Shown: positions 25,053 to 32,458 of the stretch, in pieces
Numbering within the stretch: position 1 is the first letter of the stretch
How the letters are laid out: the number at the start of each line of letters is the position of its first letter
Source: Anaerolineaceae bacterium
GTDB taxonomy: Bacteria; Chloroflexota; Anaerolineae; Anaerolineales; Anaerolineaceae
Assembly (NCBI GenBank): GCA_029265815.1
Contig: JAJUGU010000001.1
Coordinates: forward strand, 62,001 to 126,000
DNA: 64,000 nt
Direction of reading: 5' to 3'
Translations under genes and position numbers: made by a program
Notes under the pieces: generated by a model
Database searches by the model: none
The model's input: the letters and a program-made list of their open reading frames with translations, nothing else
Told to the model about the DNA's origin: nothing

Positions 25053-26528
25053 ATGGGGGACAACTATTATGAAATTCTAGGGGTAGAACCAAATGCCTCT
25101 GGCGATGAGATCAAGCAGGCGTACTTTTCACTGGCCAGACAATATCATCCAGACTCAAACCCTTCGGACTCAGCAGCTGAATTCTTTCTGATATTGCAAA
25201 AGGCATATGAAACTCTACGAAATCCCAAGAAGCGGAAAGAATACGATCTCCTGATCCACCAGGAAGAGTTAGATCCAACTGTTTTATCTGTAAGGCATGA
25301 GTTGAGCGCATCCGAAATTCTGGTCAGTCAGGATCCGCAGCTGGTATATGCCCTGATGGACCTCGACACACAGATCTCACTTGAAAATACAAATTCATCC
25401 TCCGTCCACCTTTGTTTTGTCATTGATTGTTCTACATCAATGAAGGGCAGCAGGATGGAAATGGTAAAGGACAGCCTTTATAAATGCATAAAGAACATGT
25501 CTCAGCAGGATTTGATTTCAATCGTTGCATTTAATGATTTTGCAGAGATTGTTCTCACTCCAACACGGCTTAATGATGTAGAGAAAATCGAAAATAAAAT
25601 TCGAGACCTTCATACCGGTGGTGGTACAGAAATATTCAAAGGTTTAAAAGCCGGGGTTGAGTTGTTATGGGAGGGAAACACAAGCGCAAAGAACAGGTAT
25701 TTGATTTTGCTTACTGATGGCCGTACCTATGGTGACGAAGATGCGTGCGTAAGATTGGCGGAGAAAGCTCGTCAACAGGGAATTACAGTTATTACTTTTG
25801 GCATAGGCAATGATTGGAATGATAAACTATTGGATCAACTTGCAAATTTGACAGGTGGAACATCTATTTTTGTTTATCATTCAGAAGATTTGTATAATTA
25901 TTTACAGCAATTAACCGGTTCATTAAAGTCAATTTTTGCTCGAAATACCAGTATAAACATACTGTGCAATAATCAGGTAAAACTAAATTATGTATTTCGC
26001 ATCGAGCCGGTTGTTGCGGATTTAGGAAGTAGTTCAGATATATATATTGGTGATCTGCACACGGATCGAAAAACACGGCTTTTGTTTGCATTTCAGGTGA
26101 ATGAAGCGGTAAATTCAGGCGAAGTACTACGTTTAGCTTCTGGTTTTATTAAATCTGAATTAATCGTTGGAAACCCGCAGAAGGTAAAGAAAGGTTATAA
26201 ATTATCTGTAAAAATAACGAATAATTTATCGTCAGAAGTTCCTCCAATTGATATACTAAATGCAATATCTCGAATTACAATGTACCAAATGCAAGAAAAG
26301 GCACGAAAAGATGTTCAAGAAGGCGAGATAAACCAGGCTGTAAAACGTCTTGAGAACTTGGCTACTCACCTGTTGGTTGAGGGAAACCAACCATTGGCCA
26401 ATGTTCTGATGCGAGAAGCAAGTTTCATCAATAAAGAACGAGCGTATAGCAGCGACGGAGAAAAACGCATTAAATACGGTACGCGAGCATTGTTGCAATT
26501 ACCACCACCCATGAAGAGGGAAGAATGA
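25053..26528 (+). CDS. J-domain / von Willebrand factor A fusion protein
   Basis: Protein of 491 aa. Residues 3-68 form a DnaJ J-domain with the HPD tripeptide at 32-34, so it could stimulate an Hsp70. A vWA domain (about 115-300) has a full MIDAS: DCSTS (D125, S127, S129), T192 in GGGTEIFKG and D222 in LLTDGRTYGDE. Beyond it is a beta-rich segment and a helical C-terminus (about 420-480), as in many vWA proteins. There is no signal peptide, membrane helix or G/F-rich region, so it is not a general DnaJ. The second of two tandem ATGs is chosen because AAGGAG lies 5 nt before it. Its stop overlaps the FHA gene start (ATGA). Confidence 0.93.
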   Translation: MGDNYYEILGVEPNASGDEIKQAYFSLARQYHPDSNPSDSAAEFFLILQKAYETLRNPKKRKEYDLLIHQEELDPTVLSVRHELSASEILVSQDPQLVYALMDLDTQISLENTNSSSVHLCFVIDCSTSMKGSRMEMVKDSLYKCIKNMSQQDLISIVAFNDFAEIVLTPTRLNDVEKIENKIRDLHTGGGTEIFKGLKAGVELLWEGNTSAKNRYLILLTDGRTYGDEDACVRLAEKARQQGITVITFGIGNDWNDKLLDQLANLTGGTSIFVYHSEDLYNYLQQLTGSLKSIFARNTSINILCNNQVKLNYVFRIEPVVADLGSSSDIYIGDLHTDRKTRLLFAFQVNEAVNSGEVLRLASGFIKSELIVGNPQKVKKGYKLSVKITNNLSSEVPPIDILNAISRITMYQMQEKARKDVQEGEINQAVKRLENLATHLLVEGNQPLANVLMREASFINKERAYSSDGEKRIKYGTRALLQLPPPMKREE

Positions 26529-27043
26529 TTTTATGTCCAAATTGTCAGCATAAAGAGTTGCCAGGCGCATTGTTTTGCAGCGAATGTGGAACCCCGCTAG
26601 TTTCCCTGGATATTCTAAATACTAAATCCATTCAAAAGACTCCGTCAGATACCCTACAGGCACCTACTGTAATTCCAGAAGTGCCAACCAGGAAAAACGT
26701 CGCCAAGATTAATGAACTCAGCATTTCTCTCCATATCGTAGAAAGCGGACAGGTAATTCACCTGGCAGATCGAAAAGAGTTTACTCTCGGCCGAACTATT
26801 GAGGGCCAACCCATTTTGCCCGATGTTGACCTATCTCCGTTCGATGCCTTCACACTTGGAGTATCACGATTGCATGCTGCTTTAAGAATTGTTAACGGTG
26901 AAGTTGTGGTGACAGATCTGGGTTCATCTAATGGAACGCGAGTCAACGGTCAAAAAATTGTTCCTCACGTTGATTATCCGTTAAACCATGGAGATATCAT
27001 TGCACTTGCGAAACTAAAGATCCAGGTGTTAATCAGCAAATAA
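26525..27043 (+). CDS. Zinc ribbon-FHA domain protein
   Basis: Protein of 172 aa. An N-terminal zinc ribbon (C4, C7, C18, C21) is followed by a disordered Thr/Pro-rich linker and an FHA domain (about residues 65-170). The phosphothreonine-binding residues are visible: FTLGRT, VSRLHAAL and DLGSSNGTRVNG. The Thr-rich linker (for example near residues 40-52) could itself be phosphorylated. It is the likely phospho-reader of the kinase/PP2C operon. It overlaps the J/vWA gene by 4 nt and is followed after 10 nt by a small unknown gene. Confidence 0.93.
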   Translation: MILCPNCQHKELPGALFCSECGTPLVSLDILNTKSIQKTPSDTLQAPTVIPEVPTRKNVAKINELSISLHIVESGQVIHLADRKEFTLGRTIEGQPILPDVDLSPFDAFTLGVSRLHAALRIVNGEVVVTDLGSSNGTRVNGQKIVPHVDYPLNHGDIIALAKLKIQVLISK

Positions 27044-27053
27044 TGGAGAAAAA

Positions 27054-27293
27054 ATGCCGGTTGTAGTCATACACATGCCCAATGAAGATCCTGTCGTAGG
27101 TGATGTTGAAGAATTGCCACAAAAAACCGATACAATGATTTATATAAAAAATCCCCGCAGGCGTGATGGCAAGGATTTGCCTTATCTCGAAATGAATGTC
27201 ACTTCAGTGGCATGGCCAATTGCCCGAATTTCTTTTATCGAAGTATTACCCGGTGCTGAAGAAGAAGAGATCATCAGCTTTGTCCGCGAGTAG
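27054..27293 (+). CDS. Conserved-looking small protein of unknown function in the kinase operon
   Basis: Protein of 79 aa starting MPVVVIHMPNEDPVVGDVE. It is acidic, with no membrane segment and no cysteines. It has a short Lys/Arg patch (NPRRRDGKD, about residues 33-41), and the end (VLPGAEEEEIISFVRE) is acidic. I do not recognise a family. The real-gene evidence is the GGAGA ribosome site, 10-nt and 2-nt gaps to its neighbours, and codon use like theirs. It may be a small scaffold or a partner of the FHA or regulator protein. Confidence 0.75.
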   Translation: MPVVVIHMPNEDPVVGDVEELPQKTDTMIYIKNPRRRDGKDLPYLEMNVTSVAWPIARISFIEVLPGAEEEEIISFVRE

Positions 27294-27295
27294 AA

Positions 27296-28012
27296 ATGCC
27301 AGACGATATCTATAAAAATAAATTGATCCTCGTTGTTGATGATGAAGAGCGTATGGCTCGGTTCATCAGGCTTAATCTGGAACATGATGGATTTCAGGTC
27401 ATTGAAGCCTATCGAGGGATGCAGGCTATCCAGTTAATACGAGATCGAATGCCCGATGTTGTCATCCTAGATGTTATGATGCCTGATGTTGATGGGTTCG
27501 AAGTGCTGCAATTAATTCGAGAGAATAATCAAGTTCCAGTCATTATGCTCACAGCCAAAGGTGAGGAGGAAGACAAGGTAAAAGGGCTGGAACTGGGTGC
27601 TGATGATTATGTTACCAAGCCGTTTAGCCCCCGAGAACTGGTTAGCCGAGTTCGTGCAGTTCTAAGAAGAACTGACACCAGTTCTGCAGATGGTGAAGGC
27701 GTGATCGATGTTGATGAACATCTCAGGTTGGATTTTGGACGGAGAGAAATCTGGCTGGATGGAAAACAGGTAAAACTGCGCCCCACTGAATATAGATTGC
27801 TTTATCACCTTGTTCAGAATGCGGGATGGGTTCTCACATATGATCAGATTCTTTCAAAGGTCTGGGGTTACGAATACCGGGATGAACCCCATTATGTCCG
27901 GCTTTATGTAAATTATTTACGACAGAAATTAGAAAAGGATCCTGCCAACCCAAAATACATCTTAACTGAACGCGGGATAGGTTACAGGTTCATGGATTAC
28001 AAACGAAAATAA
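27296..28012 (+). CDS. OmpR/PhoB-family response regulator
   Basis: Protein of 238 aa. The receiver domain has VVDDEE (D15, D16), the phosphoacceptor D59 in ILDVMMPDVDG, LTAKGEEED and the TKPFSP lysine. The C-terminal winged helix (about 140-235) ends RGIGYRF, the OmpR signature, and includes KVWGYEYRDEPHYVR. It should bind DNA as a phosphorylated dimer. No histidine kinase is encoded with it; the operon offers only the Ser/Thr kinase. Some OmpR-type regulators are Ser/Thr-phosphorylated, so cross-input is possible but not shown. It starts 2 nt after the small gene. Confidence 0.95.
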   Translation: MPDDIYKNKLILVVDDEERMARFIRLNLEHDGFQVIEAYRGMQAIQLIRDRMPDVVILDVMMPDVDGFEVLQLIRENNQVPVIMLTAKGEEEDKVKGLELGADDYVTKPFSPRELVSRVRAVLRRTDTSSADGEGVIDVDEHLRLDFGRREIWLDGKQVKLRPTEYRLLYHLVQNAGWVLTYDQILSKVWGYEYRDEPHYVRLYVNYLRQKLEKDPANPKYILTERGIGYRFMDYKRK

Positions 28013-28075
28013 AAAATGTAACTTTTTCGATTATTCTGTATCTAAAAATAAAATGAAATAATTATGGGAGTTTTT

Positions 28076-28426
28076 ATGATCACTGAACCTATTCATGTAA
28101 CCGATCAAACGTTTGAAAAAACAGTATTACAGTCTCCATTACCAGTAATTGTAGATTTCTGGGCACCCTGGTGTGGTCCTTGCCGGATGGTAGCACCTGT
28201 ACTCGATAAGATAGCTAAAGACTATGCAGGTAAACTAATCGTATCTAAGGTGAACACAGACGAGAATCAAGAATATGCAATCAAATACGGCGTGCAAGGA
28301 ATACCGACAATGCTATTTATTGCTGGTGGAAAAATCATCCATCGCCAGGTTGGAGCTTTGCCTGAACCAAATATTCGCGAAACTGTAGATCAGTTTCTGG
28401 ATGTAGTAACTCAAAAAGCTGAATAA
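28076..28426 (+). CDS. trxA: Thioredoxin
   Basis: Protein of 116 aa with the active site W32-C33-G-P-C36 in DFWAPWCGPCRM and the cis-Pro loop GIPTM. It reduces protein disulfides in the cytoplasm. The ATG at 28076 follows GGGAG by 5 nt; an ATG four codons upstream contains that ribosome site and is rejected. It lies 63 nt after the response regulator, with its own terminator, and may have its own promoter. No thioredoxin reductase is in the window. Confidence 0.96.
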   Translation: MITEPIHVTDQTFEKTVLQSPLPVIVDFWAPWCGPCRMVAPVLDKIAKDYAGKLIVSKVNTDENQEYAIKYGVQGIPTMLFIAGGKIIHRQVGALPEPNIRETVDQFLDVVTQKAE

Positions 28427-28438
28427 ATATACAGCATA

Positions 28439-28466
28439 GAAGCGCTCTTATGAGCGCTTCTTTTTT
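28439..28466 (+). terminator. Terminator after trxA
   Basis: A 9-bp stem gaagcgctc/gagcgcttc (28439-28447 with 28452-28460) with a TTAT loop is followed by six Ts. It faces the convergent murA gene. Confidence 0.9.
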
Positions 28467-28494
28467 AGTATTTATGTTTACCGATTTACCCGTT

Positions 28495-29778
28495 TTATTC
28501 CTCGGTGCTTCTTTCAATACTTGCCCCTAATTTTCTCAATTTTTCATCGACTTTTTCGTAACCACGATCGATTTGATTAACATTCCTGATGACAGATTTA
28601 CCATTCGCTGAAAGCGATGCCAGAACCAGGGCCATCCCAGCTCGAATATCAGGGCTTTCCATCTTTTCTCCAGAAAGGGGTGTAGGTCCTTGAACAATGC
28701 AACGATGTGGATCACAAAGGACGATTTGCGCCCCCATACTGACCAGTTTATCTGTGAAAAACATTCTTGATGGGTACATCCAATCATGAAAGAGAATTGT
28801 ACCGCGGGATTGTGTGGCAATTACGATCGCAATGCTCATCAAGTCGGTTGGAAATGCCGGCCAGGGCATTACGTTTACAGTAGGAATTGCACCTCCCAGG
28901 TCTGATTCGATTTCCAGCTTCTGGTTTTCAGGAACGAAAATATCTTTTCCTTTCTCATCCCAAGTAACCCCCAAACGTCCAAGAACCAGTTTGATCATAT
29001 CAAGGTATTGCGAACCCGCATTTTTGATTGTGATCGAGCCTTTTGTTACGACAGCTGCACCCACAAAACTGATAACTTCCAAATAATCGGGGCCAATTTC
29101 AAATTCTCCCCCATGAAGTTTTTCTACACCTTCAATGTTTAAGGTGTTTGATCCAATGTTTTGGATATTTGCTCCTAATTTGTTTAGAAACTGACAAAGT
29201 TCCTGAATATGAGGCTCACTGGCTGCATTACGGATCGTAGAATGGCCTCTTGCTAGGACACTGGCCATGATCGCATTTTCTGTCGCTGTAACACTGGCTT
29301 CATCGAGTAAAATATCAGCACCCTTCAACCCATTTGCTCTGAAGCTGAATGACCGGCCATATTCAACTTCAGCACCAAGCTTTTGAAGCGCCAGCATATG
29401 AGTATCCACTCTGCGTCTTCCAATTACATCACCACCGGGTGGGGGAAGCTGCAATAGACCGGTTTTTGCCACCATTGGACCTGCAAGTAGAATCGAAGCG
29501 CGAATTTTTCGGCAAAGATCTGGATCCAGATCGGTTGGACTGATTTTCTTTGCATGGATCGTTAATTCATTGGGATTATTTTGTTCAATCTTGACTCCCA
29601 GACTCTGGATCAGCTTGACCATTGTCCGTACATCCTGGATGTCGGGTACGTTTTTTAAAATAACTGGTTCTTCAGTTAGTAAGCAAGCAGCTATTAAGGG
29701 CAGGGCTGCATTTTTGTTTCCACTGGGAGTTACTTCTCCATGCAGTGGAATACCCCCCACAACGGTAAATTTATCCAC
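28495..29778 (-). CDS. murA: UDP-N-acetylglucosamine 1-carboxyvinyltransferase, Asp-type active site
   Basis: Protein of 427 aa that transfers enolpyruvate from PEP to UDP-GlcNAc, the first committed step of peptidoglycan synthesis. The N-terminal GNKNAALP and a C-terminal RMFFTDKLVSMGA segment are typical. In the active-site loop the usual Cys (Cys115 of E. coli MurA, GGCAIGARP) is replaced by Asp117 in PPGGDVIGRRRVD. MurA with Asp there stays active and is not alkylated by fosfomycin, as in Mycobacterium tuberculosis. The start is GTG at 29776-29778 because GGAGG precedes it by 5 nt; an upstream in-frame TTG overlaps that site. Monocistronic by appearance. Confidence 0.95.
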   Translation of the reverse strand: MDKFTVVGGIPLHGEVTPSGNKNAALPLIAACLLTEEPVILKNVPDIQDVRTMVKLIQSLGVKIEQNNPNELTIHAKKISPTDLDPDLCRKIRASILLAGPMVAKTGLLQLPPPGGDVIGRRRVDTHMLALQKLGAEVEYGRSFSFRANGLKGADILLDEASVTATENAIMASVLARGHSTIRNAASEPHIQELCQFLNKLGANIQNIGSNTLNIEGVEKLHGGEFEIGPDYLEVISFVGAAVVTKGSITIKNAGSQYLDMIKLVLGRLGVTWDEKGKDIFVPENQKLEIESDLGGAIPTVNVMPWPAFPTDLMSIAIVIATQSRGTILFHDWMYPSRMFFTDKLVSMGAQIVLCDPHRCIVQGPTPLSGEKMESPDIRAGMALVLASLSANGKSVIRNVNQIDRGYEKVDEKLRKLGASIERSTEE

Positions 29779-29826
29779 GATAACCTCCAACGAGATTCTT
29801 ATTGTTTAATTTTGTGATTGATAAAA

Positions 29827-29832
29827 ATTATA
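29827..29832 (-). promoter_or_regulatory. Candidate -10 box for murA
   Basis: A perfect TATAAT on the minus strand, about 48 nt upstream of the murA GTG. The -35 region is AT-rich without a good match. The rest of the 200-nt gap to the next gene (29779-29978) holds no other feature I can support except an AT-rich region that must carry the promoter of the gene at 29979. Confidence 0.3.
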
Positions 29833-29978
29833 CACTGACTTATAAGGAGATTTGTTTATCTCTGTAACTTTATCTGTAGATGGGGTTTAATATATTTTGA
29901 GTGGATGTGACTAATATAAAGTGATGTATACTCTATTTATTATTTTCTTCACATTTTTGTTTCGCGAGGACATAAACA

Positions 29979-31109
29979 ATGATCACTATCGAAACCGTAA
30001 ATCAAGATTCAAAATCTGAAGTAAATGCATTTGTTCAATTCCAATATGATCTTTATCGTGATGTTCCTCAATATACCCCCCCATTCATTAATGATGTCAA
30101 ATTAATGCTGAATCGAAAGAAGCATCCGTTTTATGAGCATTCCGACGGACAGTTCTATGTGGCAAAAAAAGATGGAAAGATTGTTGGACGTTTGGCGATT
30201 TTAGTAAACAATCCGTTTAATGAGTATCATAAGACTAAAAAAGCACAGTTTTGCCTTTTCGATTCTATTGAAGATCAGGAAGTAGCCAATGCGTTATTCG
30301 AAAGGGCGTTTGAATGGTGCAGAGAACGCGAACTTTCGGAAGTAGTTGGTCCTAAGGGCTTATCTTCATTTGATGGGTATGGAATTCTAATCGAGGGTTA
30401 CGATCATCATCAAATGATGAATATGGTCAGTTACAACTTCCCTTATTATCCGAAACTTCTTGAAAATCTTGGTTTTGAGAAAGAGGTTGATTTTGTTTCT
30501 TGCTACGTCCATAAAGATGATTTTCAGATGCCCGAAAAGGTTAGAGAAGTTGCCACCCGTGTAATCGAAAGGGGTAAATTTAAGATTCACGAATTCAAAT
30601 CGAAAAGAGAATTGGTTAAAAAATACGCAAATAAAGTTGGCGAAACTTACAATAAATCATTTATTAATAACTGGGAATATTATCCATTATCTCAAAGTGA
30701 AATGAAATTGTTAGTCGATAATCTAATGTCAGTTATCGATCCCAGGTTGATCAAGATCATTACCTACGACGAGGAAATTGTTGGTTTCTTAATCGCATTT
30801 CCTGATGTTTCAAAGGCAATGAAACGACATGGTGGAAAACTCACTCTGGGCTGCATCATTGATCTATTAATTGAGCTAAAACGAACGAAATGGGTTTCTC
30901 TAAATGGTGCTGGAATTCTACCTGAATACCAGGGCCGGGGTGGAAATGCGCTTTTGTATTATGAAATGGAAAAAACCATTCGAGAATATGGATTCGAGCA
31001 TTTTGAATTAACACAGGTTGCAGAGACTGCAGTGCAGATGAGGAAAGATTTAATTACTGCGGGCGGGAAACCATATAAAAATCACCGGGTATATCACAAG
31101 AAAATTTAG
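29979..31109 (+). CDS. GNAT-like acyltransferase family protein
   Basis: Protein of 376 aa with two GNAT-like halves. The N-terminal half (FYVAKKDGKIVGRLAIL, then FDSIEDQEVANALFERAFEW) and the C-terminal half (IKIITYDEEIVGFLIAFPD ... GILPEYQGRGGNALLYYEM) each resemble an acetyltransferase fold. YQGRGGNALL looks like the acetyl-CoA pyrophosphate loop. The substrate is unknown. A GCGAGGA ribosome site precedes the ATG. It is a paralogue of the gene cut by the left window edge. It stands alone between murA and the glycosyltransferases, with a strong terminator. Confidence 0.82.
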   Translation: MITIETVNQDSKSEVNAFVQFQYDLYRDVPQYTPPFINDVKLMLNRKKHPFYEHSDGQFYVAKKDGKIVGRLAILVNNPFNEYHKTKKAQFCLFDSIEDQEVANALFERAFEWCRERELSEVVGPKGLSSFDGYGILIEGYDHHQMMNMVSYNFPYYPKLLENLGFEKEVDFVSCYVHKDDFQMPEKVREVATRVIERGKFKIHEFKSKRELVKKYANKVGETYNKSFINNWEYYPLSQSEMKLLVDNLMSVIDPRLIKIITYDEEIVGFLIAFPDVSKAMKRHGGKLTLGCIIDLLIELKRTKWVSLNGAGILPEYQGRGGNALLYYEMEKTIREYGFEHFELTQVAETAVQMRKDLITAGGKPYKNHRVYHKKI

Positions 31110-31111
31110 TG

Positions 31112-31144
31112 AACATCGACCTCGAAAGAGGTCGATGTTATTTT
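31112..31144 (+). terminator. Strong terminator with GAAA tetraloop
   Basis: A perfect 12-bp stem (aacatcgacctc with gaggtcgatgtt, 31112-31123 and 31128-31139) closed by GAAA is followed by ATTTT. It starts two bases after the stop codon of the GNAT-like gene. Confidence 0.92.
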
Positions 31145-31205
31145 AGGTGAAATTCTAGCGCTCACACATTATAATAATCTCATTCGTAATTGCTTAGGAG
31201 CAGAA

Positions 31206-32444
31206 TTGATCAGGTTATTACAATCCAAGCAGTATTATTTTCTTGCAGCTATCATTGTCGTAGGACTCTTTCTGGTCACCCTCGGCAACTGGTGGGTATT
31301 AAGGGGGTACCCTGCTGGAGATGAATTCATAGCCCACTGGGTTGGAACTAGAGCTTTTATTACAGAAGGAACCAGTCCTTACTCAGATGAAGCGGTTGTA
31401 GATATTAGTTCTACGATCCAAGAATTACATCCAGATAATAAAATAATTGAATACCAGTTTCTGGCGCCATTATTTGCTTTATTGTTGTATACGCCAGTTT
31501 CACTTTTCACGAATCCTTTACTGGCAACCGCTATTTGGATGACGATACTGGAAGTGTGTGTGTTAATAGCAGGATTTTCTCTCTTTCACTGGCAAAAATT
31601 GAGAAAGTCCGCTTCAATATCTTTATTGCTTATTTTGGTTGCAGTGCTTTCTTATCCATCAGTAATATCTATATTAAATGGCGATATCGTGATCATTAGT
31701 TTCGCGTTGATCATTTTTTCCATACTGGCTATTCGTAATCGCAACGACGAAACAGCTGGTGTGATGTTGGCAATATCGCTGGTGAAACCTGATATATCCT
31801 GGTTAATTGTACTCTTTCTACTAATATGGGCGATTAGTGACAGGCGAGTCAAAATTGTTTATTGGTTTACTGGCACAATTATTCTTTTAATAGGGTTTTC
31901 ACTGCTTCTCATTCCGTCGTGGCCGCTGCAGTATGCAAGAACAGTATTCCAATACTCTTTCGATAATCCAATCTCATTAAACGGCAGAGAAATAACTGGG
32001 ACTTTCACAGGAATATCTAACCGCTTTGCGATTGTAAAGGTTGTTTTCATTCTGGCCATCTTGATTGTGGAATGGTTTTTTATCAAGAATCGAGGAATTA
32101 AACGTATCTATTGGTTATTTGCGCTCACGATGTCGGCAAGTTTGTGGATAAGCACCCGCTCTCCAGTTGAGTATTTAATTTTCACTATCCCTGGTTTGTT
32201 TTATGGCCTGGAATTGTTCATGGAGCGCTGGAATGGGAAGATAGATTTCTTCGTGGCGGGCTTGTTGATTGTGTTGTTATTAGGCCAGTGGGCGATCTCG
32301 GGATTTTTCTTGACGACAACAATCTCAATTCGTGCTGCAGCAGTTCTAAGGGTACTACTTCCCGGCGTATCAATATTATTATTATATTGGTCTAGATGGT
32401 GGGCATTGTATGGAAAAAAACTAGATGATATGGATCGATTTTAA
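31206..32444 (+). CDS. GT87-like multi-pass membrane glycosyltransferase
   Basis: Protein of 412 aa with about ten membrane helices. The first extracytoplasmic loop has AGDEFIAHWVGTRAFITEGTSPYSDEA, resembling the GxDFxxYWxAxR...G.xPY loop of the GT87/DUF2029 family (mycobacterial PimE-type polyprenol-dependent mannosyltransferases). The D-E pair would be the catalytic acid region. The start is TTG at 31206, supported by AGGAG 6 nt upstream. It leads a group of three GT-C-like membrane proteins. The sugar and acceptor are unknown. Confidence 0.78.
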   Translation: MIRLLQSKQYYFLAAIIVVGLFLVTLGNWWVLRGYPAGDEFIAHWVGTRAFITEGTSPYSDEAVVDISSTIQELHPDNKIIEYQFLAPLFALLLYTPVSLFTNPLLATAIWMTILEVCVLIAGFSLFHWQKLRKSASISLLLILVAVLSYPSVISILNGDIVIISFALIIFSILAIRNRNDETAGVMLAISLVKPDISWLIVLFLLIWAISDRRVKIVYWFTGTIILLIGFSLLLIPSWPLQYARTVFQYSFDNPISLNGREITGTFTGISNRFAIVKVVFILAILIVEWFFIKNRGIKRIYWLFALTMSASLWISTRSPVEYLIFTIPGLFYGLELFMERWNGKIDFFVAGLLIVLLLGQWAISGFFLTTTISIRAAAVLRVLLPGVSILLLYWSRWWALYGKKLDDMDRF

Positions 32445-32458
32445 CAATACGAATTCCA

